This document shows, piece after piece, positions 52,633 through 61,007 of a stretch of DNA of 64,000 bases (positions within the stretch are counted from its first letter, which is position 1; every line of letters begins with the position of its first letter). The position numbers and the translations under genes were made by a program. The stretch lies in contig NZ_JAGFNZ010000002.1 in the NCBI RefSeq assembly GCF_019448085.1, positions 496,001 through 560,000 on the forward strand. Direction: 5' to 3'. The stretch comes from Caproiciproducens faecalis. Lineage in GTDB: Bacteria > Bacillota > Clostridia > Oscillospirales > Acutalibacteraceae. The notes below the pieces were generated by a model. That model saw only the letters and a program-made list of their open reading frames with translations, was not told where the DNA came from and searched no databases.

Positions 52633-53185
52633 TTGTTAATTCCTCCTTAATGAATTGGGTTTCTTCACTGAGGCAGCTCTTGATCCACTGGGTCACTTCC
52701 GGTGAATTCAGCCTGACCTCATTTCCTAATACCTCGCGCAGTTCGCGCGTATCAAGGGTAAACTCGCGGGAATCCAGTTTGTGATGAAACACAAAATCCC
52801 TGTCTTCGTTGCAGGTGATTAACAGCAGTACCGTGGAGTTGATATCCCCGAGCGGAATCATATCCACATGAGACGGTACAAATGTCGCTGTGACTGTGGT
52901 TCCTTTGCCTTTTTCAGAAGCAACGCTCAGGCTTCCGCCCGTCATTTCGGCTTCCATCTTAAAAAGCGGCACCCCCAGCCCGACTTTTCGGGTGGTGCGG
53001 GTGGTAAAAAACGGATCCGTCACGCGCGCCGCCTGTTCGGCGGTCATCCCGGCGCCGTCATCCGTAATCCGGATGGTCAGTCTGTCGGCTTTGGTTTCTT
53101 CACACACATCAATCACAATCAGCTTTGCGCCTGCGGAAATTGAATTCTGTGCAATATCCATCACATTTAAAGACAGTTCTCGCAT
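52601..53185 (-). CDS. Histidine-kinase-type ATPase domain protein in hydrogenase operon
   Basis: A 194-residue GHKL ATPase without the usual histidine-kinase dimerisation domain. The N-box is MDIAQNSISAGAK, the G1 box TDDGAGM, then DPFFTTRTTRKVGLGV (F and G2 boxes) and KGTTVTATF. The C-terminal 80 residues carry no known domain. It lies between hndA and hndB, overlapping hndB by 32 bases and one base from hndA, so it is made together with the enzyme. Such proteins occur in many clostridial hnd operons; a regulatory or assembly role is inferred only. Confidence 0.85.
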   Translation of the reverse strand: MRELSLNVMDIAQNSISAGAKLIVIDVCEETKADRLTIRITDDGAGMTAEQAARVTDPFFTTRTTRKVGLGVPLFKMEAEMTGGSLSVASEKGKGTTVTATFVPSHVDMIPLGDINSTVLLLITCNEDRDFVFHHKLDSREFTLDTRELREVLGNEVRLNSPEVTQWIKSCLSEETQFIKEELTNEVFRGTSGD

Positions 53186-53186
53186 C

Positions 53187-53681
53187 TTACTCGTATTTTG
53201 CCAGTACCTGTTCCACTTCTTCCGGGGTCATGCGTCCGTAAACATCCCCGTTCACCGTCAGTACCGGAGCCAGACCGCACGCACCCACACAGCGGCAGGC
53301 GGTCAGCGAATATTTGCCGTCCGGAGTGCACTCCTCCGGCTGAATGCCCAATACGGAAGTCAATTTGTCCAGCACAGCCGCCGCACCCTTGACATAGCAG
53401 GCCGTCCCCAGACAGATCGAAACATTATATTTTCCTTTGGGTGTAAGCGAAAACTGCGAATAAAAAGTGGAAACACCGTATACTTCTTCCAGCGGCACGC
53501 CCAACCCCTCGGCAACGATGCTCTGCACCTCTACCGGAAGGTAGCCGTAAACCTCCTGTGCTTCCTGCAAAACAGGCAGTATTGCGCCTTTTTGCTGCTT
53601 ATGCCTTTCGATAATTTCATCGAGCTTTTCCCTCTGCTCGACGGTTCCCTGAAAAGGCAGGCTGCTGATACGTTTTTGCAT
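53187..53681 (-). CDS. hndA: NuoE-like subunit (HndA/HydC)
   Basis: A 164-residue NuoE homologue with the [2Fe-2S] cysteines CLGTACYVKGA (near residue 91) and CRCVGACGLAPV (near 130), and an N-terminal four-helix part (PVLQEAQEVYGYLP). It carries electrons to or from the HndC flavin. First gene of the hydrogenase operon; the upstream gap (53,682-53,852) must contain its promoter, but I see only poor -35/-10 matches. Confidence 0.93.
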   Translation of the reverse strand: MQKRISSLPFQGTVEQREKLDEIIERHKQQKGAILPVLQEAQEVYGYLPVEVQSIVAEGLGVPLEEVYGVSTFYSQFSLTPKGKYNVSICLGTACYVKGAAAVLDKLTSVLGIQPEECTPDGKYSLTACRCVGACGLAPVLTVNGDVYGRMTPEEVEQVLAKYE

Positions 53682-53852
53682 TCTTGTTCCTCCTTGCGGT
53701 TAATCAATGCAGGAAAAATGTCGTGGCGGCGACAAAAGTTTCCTACAATCCATTGTTTTTTAGTATATCATACACAAATTGCAAAATCTATGTTTTTTGT
53801 TAAATAAGTCACAAAAATTTATTAACAAATGTCACTGTTTTAATGAAACACT

Positions 53853-53897
53853 GTTAAAAAATAACAGCCGGCACTTTTTGGTGCTTTCGGCTGTTAT
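53853..53897 (-). terminator. Terminator between regulatory module and hnd operon
   Basis: ATAACAGCCG pairs with CGGCTGTTAT around an inner GCAC/GTGC stem, followed on the minus strand by TTTTTAAC. It overlaps the stop of the PHP gene and separates the two hydrogenase-related units. Confidence 0.88.
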
Positions 53898-54634
53898 CCT
53901 CTGTCCCATTCTGTTTGTATTTCTCTGTTCAGCGCCGCTATGAGACATTCCGGCGTCTTTTCCGGAAGCAGAACCGACGCGGACGCATCAGTCATATTTT
54001 CAAGATAATGGGCGTCTGAGTTTTTTAAAAAAATCTTATCATTCAGTTCCGGGTGGCTCAGCAGAAGGGATTTCACATCTCCCCCTTCACTGATTTCCGC
54101 CGCGGTAAACTCCGCCTCCGGGGGAAGAAAACCCAGGTTTGAAATCACACTGTACGCGCTCTTGTCAACATGGGCGGGAAAGGCCGTTCCCCCGTAACCG
54201 CGCACCAGCTTCTGCACCCGGTTCACACTGATGGACGAAGCGTTGAGCAGAAGAGCCTCTTCTTCGCCGATCACCGTATCCTGTTCGTCCATTACGGTCT
54301 GTCGGCCGAAAATTTCCGGCCGGTTCCGGATCTTGGGCATCCGCTCCTCCACATACCGGCCGAAAGCAAGCGCCGCCTCCACCGTTGGAAAAAGGCAGAT
54401 CACATGCGCCTCCTCCTGCGTACACAGCTCCATGCCCGGCACAACGGGCAGCCCGTTCTTCGCACCGGCTTTGACCGCCGCGGGCGTGTTGCGGCAGGAA
54501 TTGTGATCCGTCACGGCAATCATATTGTAACCAAGCAGCAGCGCCATGTTTACAATATTGTTAGGGGTCATGTCGTCGCTGCCGCAGGGCGACAGGCACG
54601 AATGTAGATGCAGATCATAATATACGCGGTTCAT
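53894..54634 (-). CDS. PHP domain phosphoesterase
   Basis: A 246-residue PHP-family metal hydrolase: DLHLHSCLSPCG (residues 7-18), AVTDHNSC near 40, a GMELCTQEE block near 66, PAHVDKSA near 154 and KNSDAHYLEN near 200. These give the usual trinuclear metal site. It resembles YciV/TrpH-like phosphatases. Its start overlaps the DRTGG gene by 4 bases, so it belongs to the hydrogenase-linked regulatory module; the substrate may be a nucleotide or phospho-signal but is unknown. Confidence 0.88.
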   Translation of the reverse strand: MNRVYYDLHLHSCLSPCGSDDMTPNNIVNMALLLGYNMIAVTDHNSCRNTPAAVKAGAKNGLPVVPGMELCTQEEAHVICLFPTVEAALAFGRYVEERMPKIRNRPEIFGRQTVMDEQDTVIGEEEALLLNASSISVNRVQKLVRGYGGTAFPAHVDKSAYSVISNLGFLPPEAEFTAAEISEGGDVKSLLLSHPELNDKIFLKNSDAHYLENMTDASASVLLPEKTPECLIAALNREIQTEWDRG

Positions 54635-54963
54635 CCCAAAAGCTCCGCCAGTTTCAGACCCAGTTCGTAACTGTTTTTCCGGGAGGTAAGCACCGCCAAA
54701 TCAAGTTCCCTTGCTTTGTCCCGCGCCTGTTCATCCAGCGGGGCCGAGTCAGTCAGGATGATGCAGGCGGCATCCTTCAGCGAAGCCACCGCCACCGCGT
54801 TAATGTTGCCCATGACGGTGAGCCACGCGGCGTTTTCCGGCAGCCGCGCCATCACCCAGCTGAGCAGGTCGCCGGTATATCCCCCCGTCACGGGCCGGTT
54901 CAGACTGTCCTTTCCCGCCAGTACCGTCAGGGAAAGAGTTTCTGCAAGCTCTTTTACTGTCAT
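54631..54963 (-). CDS. DRTGG domain protein (second copy)
   Basis: A 110-residue protein formed by one DRTGG-like domain (TVKELAETLSLTVLAGKD, then GGYTGDLLSWVMARLPENAA and AAWLTVMGNINAVAVASLKD). DRTGG domains occur beside CBS domains in ligand-sensing proteins. It overlaps both neighbours by 4 bases. A homologue with the same fold lies three genes upstream (56,712-57,059). Confidence 0.8.
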   Translation of the reverse strand: MTVKELAETLSLTVLAGKDSLNRPVTGGYTGDLLSWVMARLPENAAWLTVMGNINAVAVASLKDAACIILTDSAPLDEQARDKARELDLAVLTSRKNSYELGLKLAELLG

Positions 54964-56270
54964 GATTTTTTATCCTCCTCATCACTCTGCAGTGGGAAAG
55001 TCCCCATGGATGACAGGGCGTCGGCAACCATCTTGATTTCCTTTCGCATAATAAAAATACACTGGTTTTTCTTTGCGAATCCGCGAACAATGTCCTCCGC
55101 CAGCGCACGGCAGGTCGGCGCGCCGCAGGAACCGCAGTCCAGCCCGGGCAGCTCCTCGCAGATCTTATCGATTTCCGCCATCATTTTGAGCGCCTCGTTC
55201 ATATCGTCGGAAAGCTTCAGAACCGGGGTGAACAGCAGGTTCTTCTGCCACTTCATGCCGCCCGGGACTTTTCCGTCAATGTGGTTCTGCGAAACGGGCA
55301 GGTACCGGCGCAGGCGCTGGAGTCTTGCCTTTGCGACATAGGCGTTTTCCACACAGAGAACCCCGCCGACGCATCCGCCCGAGCAGGCGTTCAGCTCTAT
55401 AAAGTTCAGTTCCCTGATTTTTTCGTCTTCCAGCTCTTCCAGTACGCGGATAACATTTTCGATTCCGTCCGCTGCCAGATATTTGTCGTTGAGCAGCGCA
55501 GAGGATTCCCCCCCGCTGGAGGCCCACCCAACCCCGATAATCCCGGAATGGGCAAGCGGTTCCACGGATTTAACGTTTTCCATGGCGGCGGCAAGCTTTG
55601 CAAAAATCTCGCTGATGGCAATCGCACCGTCCACCTCTGATTTTTTGCAGCTGATCGGCATCCGGATCGCCGTGACCTTGGCCGGGCAGGGAGTGATAAA
55701 GAAAGCCCCGATCTGGCTGCGGGGCAGCCCGGTCTTTTTCATCGCCTCGCGCTTCGCGATGCGCGCGGCTGTCTCCATTGGGGAATTCAGCTGGAGCACA
55801 TGGGAGCAAAGGTCGGGGAAGCGCACCCGGATCAGCCTGACCACAGCGGGACAGGCGGAGCTGATGACCGGTTTTTCCAGCTTTCCCTCCTGCATCAGCT
55901 TTCTGGTTACCTCGGAAACCAGCTCGGCGCTGCGAGAAACTTCAAACACCTCGTCAAACCCAATGTCCTTGAGTCCGGTCAGAACAATGTCAATATCGTC
56001 CAGATTGTTGAACTGTCCGTAAAGCGTGGGCGCGGGCAGAGCAATCTTGTATTTGAAATTCTGAATCATGTCAAGGCTGTCGGACTTCGCCTTCTTGGCG
56101 TGGTGCGGGCAGACACGGATACATTCGCCGCAGTCGATGCAGCGCTCCGAAATGATTCGGGCCTTGCCGCCGCGTACGCGGATTGCCTCTGTCGGACAGC
56201 GTTTGATGCAGTTGGTACACCCCATGCATTTATCTTTATCCAGTGTAACCGAATGGAAAAACTGGTTCAT
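54960..56270 (-). CDS. Divergent [FeFe]-hydrogenase homologue, probably sensory
   Basis: About 436 residues from the ATG at 56270 (GAGGTG upstream). Two N-terminal [4Fe-4S] motifs (CMGCTNCIKRCP, CIDCGECIRVCP) precede an H-cluster domain in which the four ligand cysteines remain (C140 in SSACPAVV, C195 in TPCPAKVTA, C296 and C300 in NACSGGCVGG), but the surrounding signatures differ from active HydA (TSCCPGW, MPCxxKxxE, ACPGGCxGGGGQP). A C-terminal Fe-S domain (LDCGSCGAPTCRALAEDI, residues about 383-400) resembles the cluster domain of CO-dehydrogenase/corrinoid proteins. The context of an RsbW-like ATPase and DRTGG proteins suggests a H2 or redox sensor rather than a bulk hydrogenase. Confidence 0.8.
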   Translation of the reverse strand: MNQFFHSVTLDKDKCMGCTNCIKRCPTEAIRVRGGKARIISERCIDCGECIRVCPHHAKKAKSDSLDMIQNFKYKIALPAPTLYGQFNNLDDIDIVLTGLKDIGFDEVFEVSRSAELVSEVTRKLMQEGKLEKPVISSACPAVVRLIRVRFPDLCSHVLQLNSPMETAARIAKREAMKKTGLPRSQIGAFFITPCPAKVTAIRMPISCKKSEVDGAIAISEIFAKLAAAMENVKSVEPLAHSGIIGVGWASSGGESSALLNDKYLAADGIENVIRVLEELEDEKIRELNFIELNACSGGCVGGVLCVENAYVAKARLQRLRRYLPVSQNHIDGKVPGGMKWQKNLLFTPVLKLSDDMNEALKMMAEIDKICEELPGLDCGSCGAPTCRALAEDIVRGFAKKNQCIFIMRKEIKMVADALSSMGTFPLQSDEEDKKS

Positions 56271-56280
56271 GATTCCCACC

Positions 56281-56715
56281 TCACTGTTTCTTTTTCGCAA
56301 GCACCGTCATTCGCAGTGTGGTTCCCTCGCCCACCTTCGTATGAATTTCCATGGTATCGCTGCATTTTTTCATATTGCTCATGCCCATGCCTGCTCCAAA
56401 ACCCAGCGCGCGCACTTTGTCAGGCGCGGTAGAGTAGCCCTCGCGCATGGCAAGGTCAACGTCACTGATACCGGGTCCCCGGTCGGCCAGAACCATCTCT
56501 ATTTTCTCGGGGCTGATTTCCACATGCGCCTTTCCGCCCCCCGCGTGGATTACCATGTTAATCTCCCCTTCATACATGGCAATGGCAACACGGCGGATTG
56601 CGTCCGGGTCATATCCGATCTGCTTCAGCTTATGTTTCACGTCGCTCGACGCTTCGCCTGCGCGGGTAAAATCATCACCCGGCACAACGTAATCGAAAGA
56701 TAGGGTGTTGTTCAA
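56281..56715 (-). CDS. RsbW-like serine kinase/anti-sigma-type ATPase
   Basis: A 144-residue GHKL ATPase like RsbW/SpoIIAB: AIAMYEGEINMVIHAGGG (N box), ADRGPGISDVDLAM (G1) and GFGAGMGMSNMKKCSD (G2). RsbW-type proteins phosphorylate an anti-sigma antagonist or bind a sigma factor. No such partner gene is nearby, so it may act on another gene product of this cassette. It overlaps the DRTGG gene by 4 bases. Confidence 0.88.
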   Translation of the reverse strand: MNNTLSFDYVVPGDDFTRAGEASSDVKHKLKQIGYDPDAIRRVAIAMYEGEINMVIHAGGGKAHVEISPEKIEMVLADRGPGISDVDLAMREGYSTAPDKVRALGFGAGMGMSNMKKCSDTMEIHTKVGEGTTLRMTVLAKKKQ

Positions 56716-57059
56716 CTTTTACAGCCCCCACTTAAACCGTTTGTATAGAGAAGGCCGCAGGCAGTAAACATCCTGTGATGAGTTTTCAGAAGGGTGATGT
56801 CCTTTTGCCGGGCAAGCTCCACCACATCCGGCGCGGGCTGTTTTCCCCTGACAAAAATGACGCAGCGCATATCCATCATCTCGGCTGTGCGGACGGCCTG
56901 GGGATTGTTCAGACCGGTCAAAAGCACCGACTGATCCTTGACAAACGCCAGCACGTCGCTCATCATATCGCTTCCGCAGGCTGTTTTGACTTCCGCGTTC
57001 AGATCTCCCTCTGTAATAATTTCCGCGTCCAAAATGGAAACCACGTCGTTTACCGTCAT
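56712..57059 (-). CDS. DRTGG domain protein (first copy)
   Basis: About 115 residues from the ATG at 57059 (AGGAG 8 bases upstream). One DRTGG-like domain: TVNDVVSILDAEIITEGD, SDMMSDVLAFVKDQSVLLTG and a C-terminal KDITLLKTHHRMF. First gene of the regulatory module and paralogous to the copy at 54,631. It likely binds a small ligand or senses a partner. Confidence 0.78.
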   Translation of the reverse strand: MTVNDVVSILDAEIITEGDLNAEVKTACGSDMMSDVLAFVKDQSVLLTGLNNPQAVRTAEMMDMRCVIFVRGKQPAPDVVELARQKDITLLKTHHRMFTACGLLYTNGLSGGCKS

Positions 57060-57126
57060 ATCAATCACTCCTGAAAATTTATATTATGTACAATAAATTC
57101 CTTTTCCCATCCTGATTTATAGGTAT

Positions 57127-57154
57127 ATTATAGCATAATTTACCGGTTTGGCAA
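57127..57154 (-). promoter_or_regulatory. Promoter of the hydrogenase regulatory module
   Basis: On the minus strand TTGCCA (57149-57154), 16 bp, TATAAT (57127-57132), about 65 bases before the first gene. Confidence 0.65.
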
Positions 57155-57216
57155 CAAAAGAATCCGCCGCCCGCAAACCCAGGCGCCACGCGGCCTCAAT
57201 TAATTTTTTCGCGTCA

Positions 57217-57245
57217 TTGACTTTAACTAGCTAAAGCGATATAAT
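57217..57245 (+). promoter_or_regulatory. Sigma-A promoter of serC-serA
   Basis: TTGACT (57217-57222), 17 bp, TATAAT (57240-57245). The leader is about 55 nt, too short for a T-box. Confidence 0.85.
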
Positions 57246-57306
57246 TATTAATTATATCTTCAATATGGCAGTAAGCCATAAAATTTAAAATGGAGGTTGC
57301 GCTTAA

Positions 57307-58392
57307 ATGAAACGTGTCTACAACTTTTCCGCAGGTCCCTCAATGTTGCCTGAACCAGTGCTGCGCCGTGCAGCTGCAGAAATGCTGGATTATGAGGGCA
57401 GTGGCCAGTCCGTAATGGAAATGTCCCATCGATCTAAAATCTATGAGGGAATTATCAGTTCTGCGGAAAGTTTGCTTCGTGAAGTGATGAATATCCCCGA
57501 CAATTATAAAGTTCTCTTTTTACAGGGCGGTGCTTCCTCCCAATTCGCAATGGTACCGATGAACCTGATGACCAAAAGCAAAAAGGCCGATTTTGTCCTG
57601 ACCGGACAGTGGGCCACAAAAGCTTATCAGGAGGCGGCCCGCTACGGCGCTGCCAACGCGGTCGCGTCTTCCAAGGATAAAACCTTCAGCTATATTCCCG
57701 AACTGAATCCGGAAACCTTTACAAAGGACGCGGATTATTTCCATATCTGTATGAACAACACGATTTACGGAACAAAATACCACCAGCTGCCGGAAACCGG
57801 AAACGTCCCGCTGGTCGCGGATATTTCCTCCTGCATCCTGAGTGAGCCGATCGACGTCAGTAAATTCGCGCTGCTTTACGCCGGCGCGCAGAAAAACATG
57901 GCTCCGGCGGGCCTGACCGTAGTGATTGTCCGCGAGGATATGATCGGCCACGCCATGGACATTACCCCGACCATGTTCAACTACAAGACCCACACGGACA
58001 ACGGTTCCATGTTCAACACGCCGCCGTGCTACTGCATCTATATCTGCATGCTGGTGCTCGACTGGATCAAAAACACCGTCGGCGGGCTGGAGGAAATGAA
58101 AAAAATCAACGAGAAAAAGGCGGGTCTTCTCTATGATTTTCTGGACAATTCCAAGCTGTTTAAGGGAACCGTTGTACCAAAGGACCGCTCCCTGATGAAT
58201 ATCCCGTTTGTAACCGGCAGCGACGAGCTGGACGCAAAGTTTGTCAAGGAAGCCGGCGCGCTCGATTTTGTCAATATCAAGGGGCATCGCTCCGTTGGCG
58301 GAATGCGCGCCTCGATTTACAACGCAATGCCGGTTGAGGGCGTTGAGAAGCTGGTTCAGTTTATGGGCGAGTTTGAAAAGAACAACCTGTAA
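57307..58392 (+). CDS. serC: Phosphoserine aminotransferase
   Basis: A 361-residue PLP aminotransferase converting 3-phosphohydroxypyruvate to phosphoserine. It begins VYNFSAGPSMLP, has FLQGGASSQFAMVPMNL near residue 72, the PLP-binding lysine in YAGAQKNMAPAG near 196, and RSVGGMRASIYNAMP near the end. Followed after 38 bases by serA. Confidence 0.95.
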   Translation: MKRVYNFSAGPSMLPEPVLRRAAAEMLDYEGSGQSVMEMSHRSKIYEGIISSAESLLREVMNIPDNYKVLFLQGGASSQFAMVPMNLMTKSKKADFVLTGQWATKAYQEAARYGAANAVASSKDKTFSYIPELNPETFTKDADYFHICMNNTIYGTKYHQLPETGNVPLVADISSCILSEPIDVSKFALLYAGAQKNMAPAGLTVVIVREDMIGHAMDITPTMFNYKTHTDNGSMFNTPPCYCIYICMLVLDWIKNTVGGLEEMKKINEKKAGLLYDFLDNSKLFKGTVVPKDRSLMNIPFVTGSDELDAKFVKEAGALDFVNIKGHRSVGGMRASIYNAMPVEGVEKLVQFMGEFEKNNL

Positions 58393-58430
58393 AACGAATC
58401 CTTGAAAATACGAAGTGTAGGTGAATAGAT

Positions 58431-59603
58431 ATGTATGAGATAAAATGCCTGAATAAAATTTCGGAGGTCGGTACCAGCCGTTTCGATGAAAATTACCACT
58501 GCAGCGAATCCGTGGAAAATCCGGATGCCGTTCTGGTGCGCTCCGCTTCCATGCACGACATGGAGCTTCCGAAAAGCCTGCTCGCCATTGCAAGAGCGGG
58601 CGCGGGCGTCAACAATATTCCTCTGGACAAATGCAGCGAGCAGGGCATTGTTGTGTTCAACACGCCCGGCGCGAACGCAAACGCGGTCAAGGAGCTGGTG
58701 CTGGCCGGTCTGCTTCTTTCCTCCCGCAAAATTGTTCCCGCCATCGAGTGGGCCAAGACGCTGAAGGGAAAGGGCGACGAGGTCGGAAAACTGGTGGAAA
58801 AAGGCAAGGGCGCGTTCGTCGGCCCTGAAATCGGCGGCAAAACCCTCGGTGTTGTCGGACTCGGAGCCATCGGCATTCTGGTTGCCAACGCCGCAAGGAG
58901 CCTTGGCATGGAAGTTTACGGTTACGACCCCTACCTTTCCGTGGACGCGGCGTGGGGCCTTTCCCGTTCCATCCGGCACGCCCGCACACTCGATGAAATT
59001 TACGCTTCCTGTGATTATATCACGGTGCATGTTCCGCTGACGCCCGATACGAAAGGGATGATTAATAAGGAATCCATTGCGAAAATGAAGGACGGCGTTC
59101 GCCTTCTGAACTTTGCGCGCGGGGACCTTGCGGTGTCTTCAGACGTGATTTCCGCTCTGGAGTCCGGCAAAGCGGCCGCCTATGTTACCGATTTCCCGAG
59201 CGACGACATGCTCGGTGTCGACGGTGTCATCGCGATTCCCCATCTGGGCGCTTCCACTCCGGAGTCGGAGGACAACTGTGCGCGCATGGCTGCCGGGGAG
59301 CTGATGGAGTACCTGCAGAACGGCAATATCAAGAATTCCGTGAATATGCCCGCGGTTTCTATGCCGCGCGACTGCTCCTCCTGTTCCATCCGTATCTGTA
59401 TTCTGCACCGCAACATTCCGAACACCATCAGCCGCCTTTCCGGTGCGCTGGCGGAAAGCGGCATCAACATTGAAAACATGCAGAGCAAATCCAAGAAGGA
59501 TTATGCTTATACCATTCTCGATGTAACCGGGGACGTTAAGGAAACCACCGCCGAGCACATTCAGACTTTCCCGGAGATTATCCGGGTAAGAATTCTCAGA
59601 TAA
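58431..59603 (+). CDS. serA: D-3-phosphoglycerate dehydrogenase
   Basis: A 390-residue NAD-dependent enzyme, first step of serine synthesis. The NAD site is LGVVGLGAIGILVANAA near residue 140, with catalytic Arg/Glu/His around NFARGDL and IPHLGASTPESE. The C-terminal ACT domain (residues about 320-390, ILHRNIPNTISRLSGALAES) allows serine feedback. A serB phosphatase is not nearby. Confidence 0.95.
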   Translation: MYEIKCLNKISEVGTSRFDENYHCSESVENPDAVLVRSASMHDMELPKSLLAIARAGAGVNNIPLDKCSEQGIVVFNTPGANANAVKELVLAGLLLSSRKIVPAIEWAKTLKGKGDEVGKLVEKGKGAFVGPEIGGKTLGVVGLGAIGILVANAARSLGMEVYGYDPYLSVDAAWGLSRSIRHARTLDEIYASCDYITVHVPLTPDTKGMINKESIAKMKDGVRLLNFARGDLAVSSDVISALESGKAAAYVTDFPSDDMLGVDGVIAIPHLGASTPESEDNCARMAAGELMEYLQNGNIKNSVNMPAVSMPRDCSSCSIRICILHRNIPNTISRLSGALAESGINIENMQSKSKKDYAYTILDVTGDVKETTAEHIQTFPEIIRVRILR

Positions 59604-59621
59604 AGCTGATTTTCAGTACAA

Positions 59622-59663
59622 AAAGGGGCTGCTGCAAAACTTTGGTTTTGCAGCAGCCCCTTT
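59622..59663. terminator. Bidirectional terminator between serA and nagA
   Basis: A 19-bp perfect stem from AAAGGGGCTGCTGCAAAAC (59622-59640) and its complement (59645-59663) around a TTTG loop; U-rich exits on both sides. Confidence 0.93.
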
Positions 59664-59679
59664 AAAATACATTCTGCTC

Positions 59680-60816
59680 TCAGCGGTTATCCGCCGCAAT
59701 TTTTCCCCGGGCGACAACCATTTTAATATTCAGATCGGAGTCAAGCACAACCAGATCAGCAAATTTGCCCGTCTTAATGCTGCCGATTCTGCTTTCTTCA
59801 TGAATCTCCCTCGCCGGGTTCAGGGTAGCTGCCTGAACGGCCTGCAGAAATGGAATCCCAAATCCGACCAGATTTTTCACTTCCTGATGAAGGTTGGTGG
59901 TGGAGCCCGCTAAGGTTCCGTCCTTCAGTCTGGCCGCGCCGTTCTTAACATATACCGTCTGTCCGCCAAGGTCGGACACCCCGTCCGGCTGGCCCGCTGC
60001 GCGCATGGAGTCGCTGATGACGACCACACGGTCCTTCCCCAAAATGGAGAACGTGATACGGAGCACCGCCGGGTCAATGTGCAGACCGTCACAGATCATT
60101 TCCGCCGTGACACGTCCGTCGTCAAACACGGCGCCGACAACGCCCGGTTCCCGGTGCGTCAGGCCGGGCATCGCGTTATACAGATGGGTAACGTGTGAAA
60201 CGCCCATTTCAAACGCGCGCCTGGCGGCAGCATAATCCGCAACCGTGTGGGCGATGGATACGGTGCAAAGCTTGGAAGCTTTCCGGATAAATTCCTCTGC
60301 GCCGGGGTTTTCCGGAGCGATATCCACCAGCTTGATAATGCCGCCGTATGTATCGTACAGGTTTTTAAACTCTGTAAAGTCAGGGTTCTTTACATACTCC
60401 CCCGCCTGTGCGCCCTTTCGATGAATGGAAATATAGGGGCCTTCCATGTTTACACCCGCAATGGCAGAGCCTTCCGGAGGTTGATCCATACATTTCTTTA
60501 CGGTTTCCAGCGCGTGGGCAATCTCCTCGTGAGAAACGGTCATGGTCGTCGGACAGAACGAGGTAACGCCCTCCCGCACCAGCTTTGCGCACATTTTCGC
60601 AAGTCCGGCGGCATCCGCGTCACAGGTATCCGCTCCGACACATCCATGGATATGGATGTCGACAAAGCCCGGCACGATCACGCATCCGGAAAAATCATAT
60701 TCCTCTTGCCCGTTAAGTCCCGGACCGATGGAAGTGATCTTATCCCCCTCCACTGCAATATCGGAATTGCACAAATGAAAGCTGTCGTCCACAATTTTAG
60801 CATTTTTCAGAATCAT
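59680..60816 (-). CDS. nagA: N-acetylglucosamine-6-phosphate deacetylase
   Basis: A 378-residue metal-dependent amidohydrolase that removes the acetyl group from GlcNAc-6-P for amino-sugar use and cell-wall recycling. Motifs: VDIHIHGCVGADTCD (residues about 52-66), NMEGPYIS near 123, THLYNAMPGLTHREPG near 215 and ISDSMRAAGQPDG near 275. A single gene; nagB is not in the window. Confidence 0.93.
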   Translation of the reverse strand: MILKNAKIVDDSFHLCNSDIAVEGDKITSIGPGLNGQEEYDFSGCVIVPGFVDIHIHGCVGADTCDADAAGLAKMCAKLVREGVTSFCPTTMTVSHEEIAHALETVKKCMDQPPEGSAIAGVNMEGPYISIHRKGAQAGEYVKNPDFTEFKNLYDTYGGIIKLVDIAPENPGAEEFIRKASKLCTVSIAHTVADYAAARRAFEMGVSHVTHLYNAMPGLTHREPGVVGAVFDDGRVTAEMICDGLHIDPAVLRITFSILGKDRVVVISDSMRAAGQPDGVSDLGGQTVYVKNGAARLKDGTLAGSTTNLHQEVKNLVGFGIPFLQAVQAATLNPAREIHEESRIGSIKTGKFADLVVLDSDLNIKMVVARGKIAADNR

Positions 60817-60947
60817 CTTCCTACACCTCTGCTGTATTTACAGCCATTAAAAATAAACAGGGTATATTGATCCTCCCTGTCGAGTTAAGAAAAAATATTT
60901 CATCCTTTATCTGTATTATAAACCGAAAAAATATTTTATTCAAGGTG

Positions 60948-60989
60948 TTTTAAAAGAACAAAAGGGCTGCCGTAAAACGGCAGCCCTTT
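60948..60989 (-). terminator. Terminator after the secreted repeat protein
   Basis: AAAGGGCTGCCG pairs with CGGCAGCCCTTT around a short loop, then TTGTTCTTTT on the minus strand. Confidence 0.88.
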
Positions 60990-61007
60990 CCATGCTGAAA
61001 AAATTCT

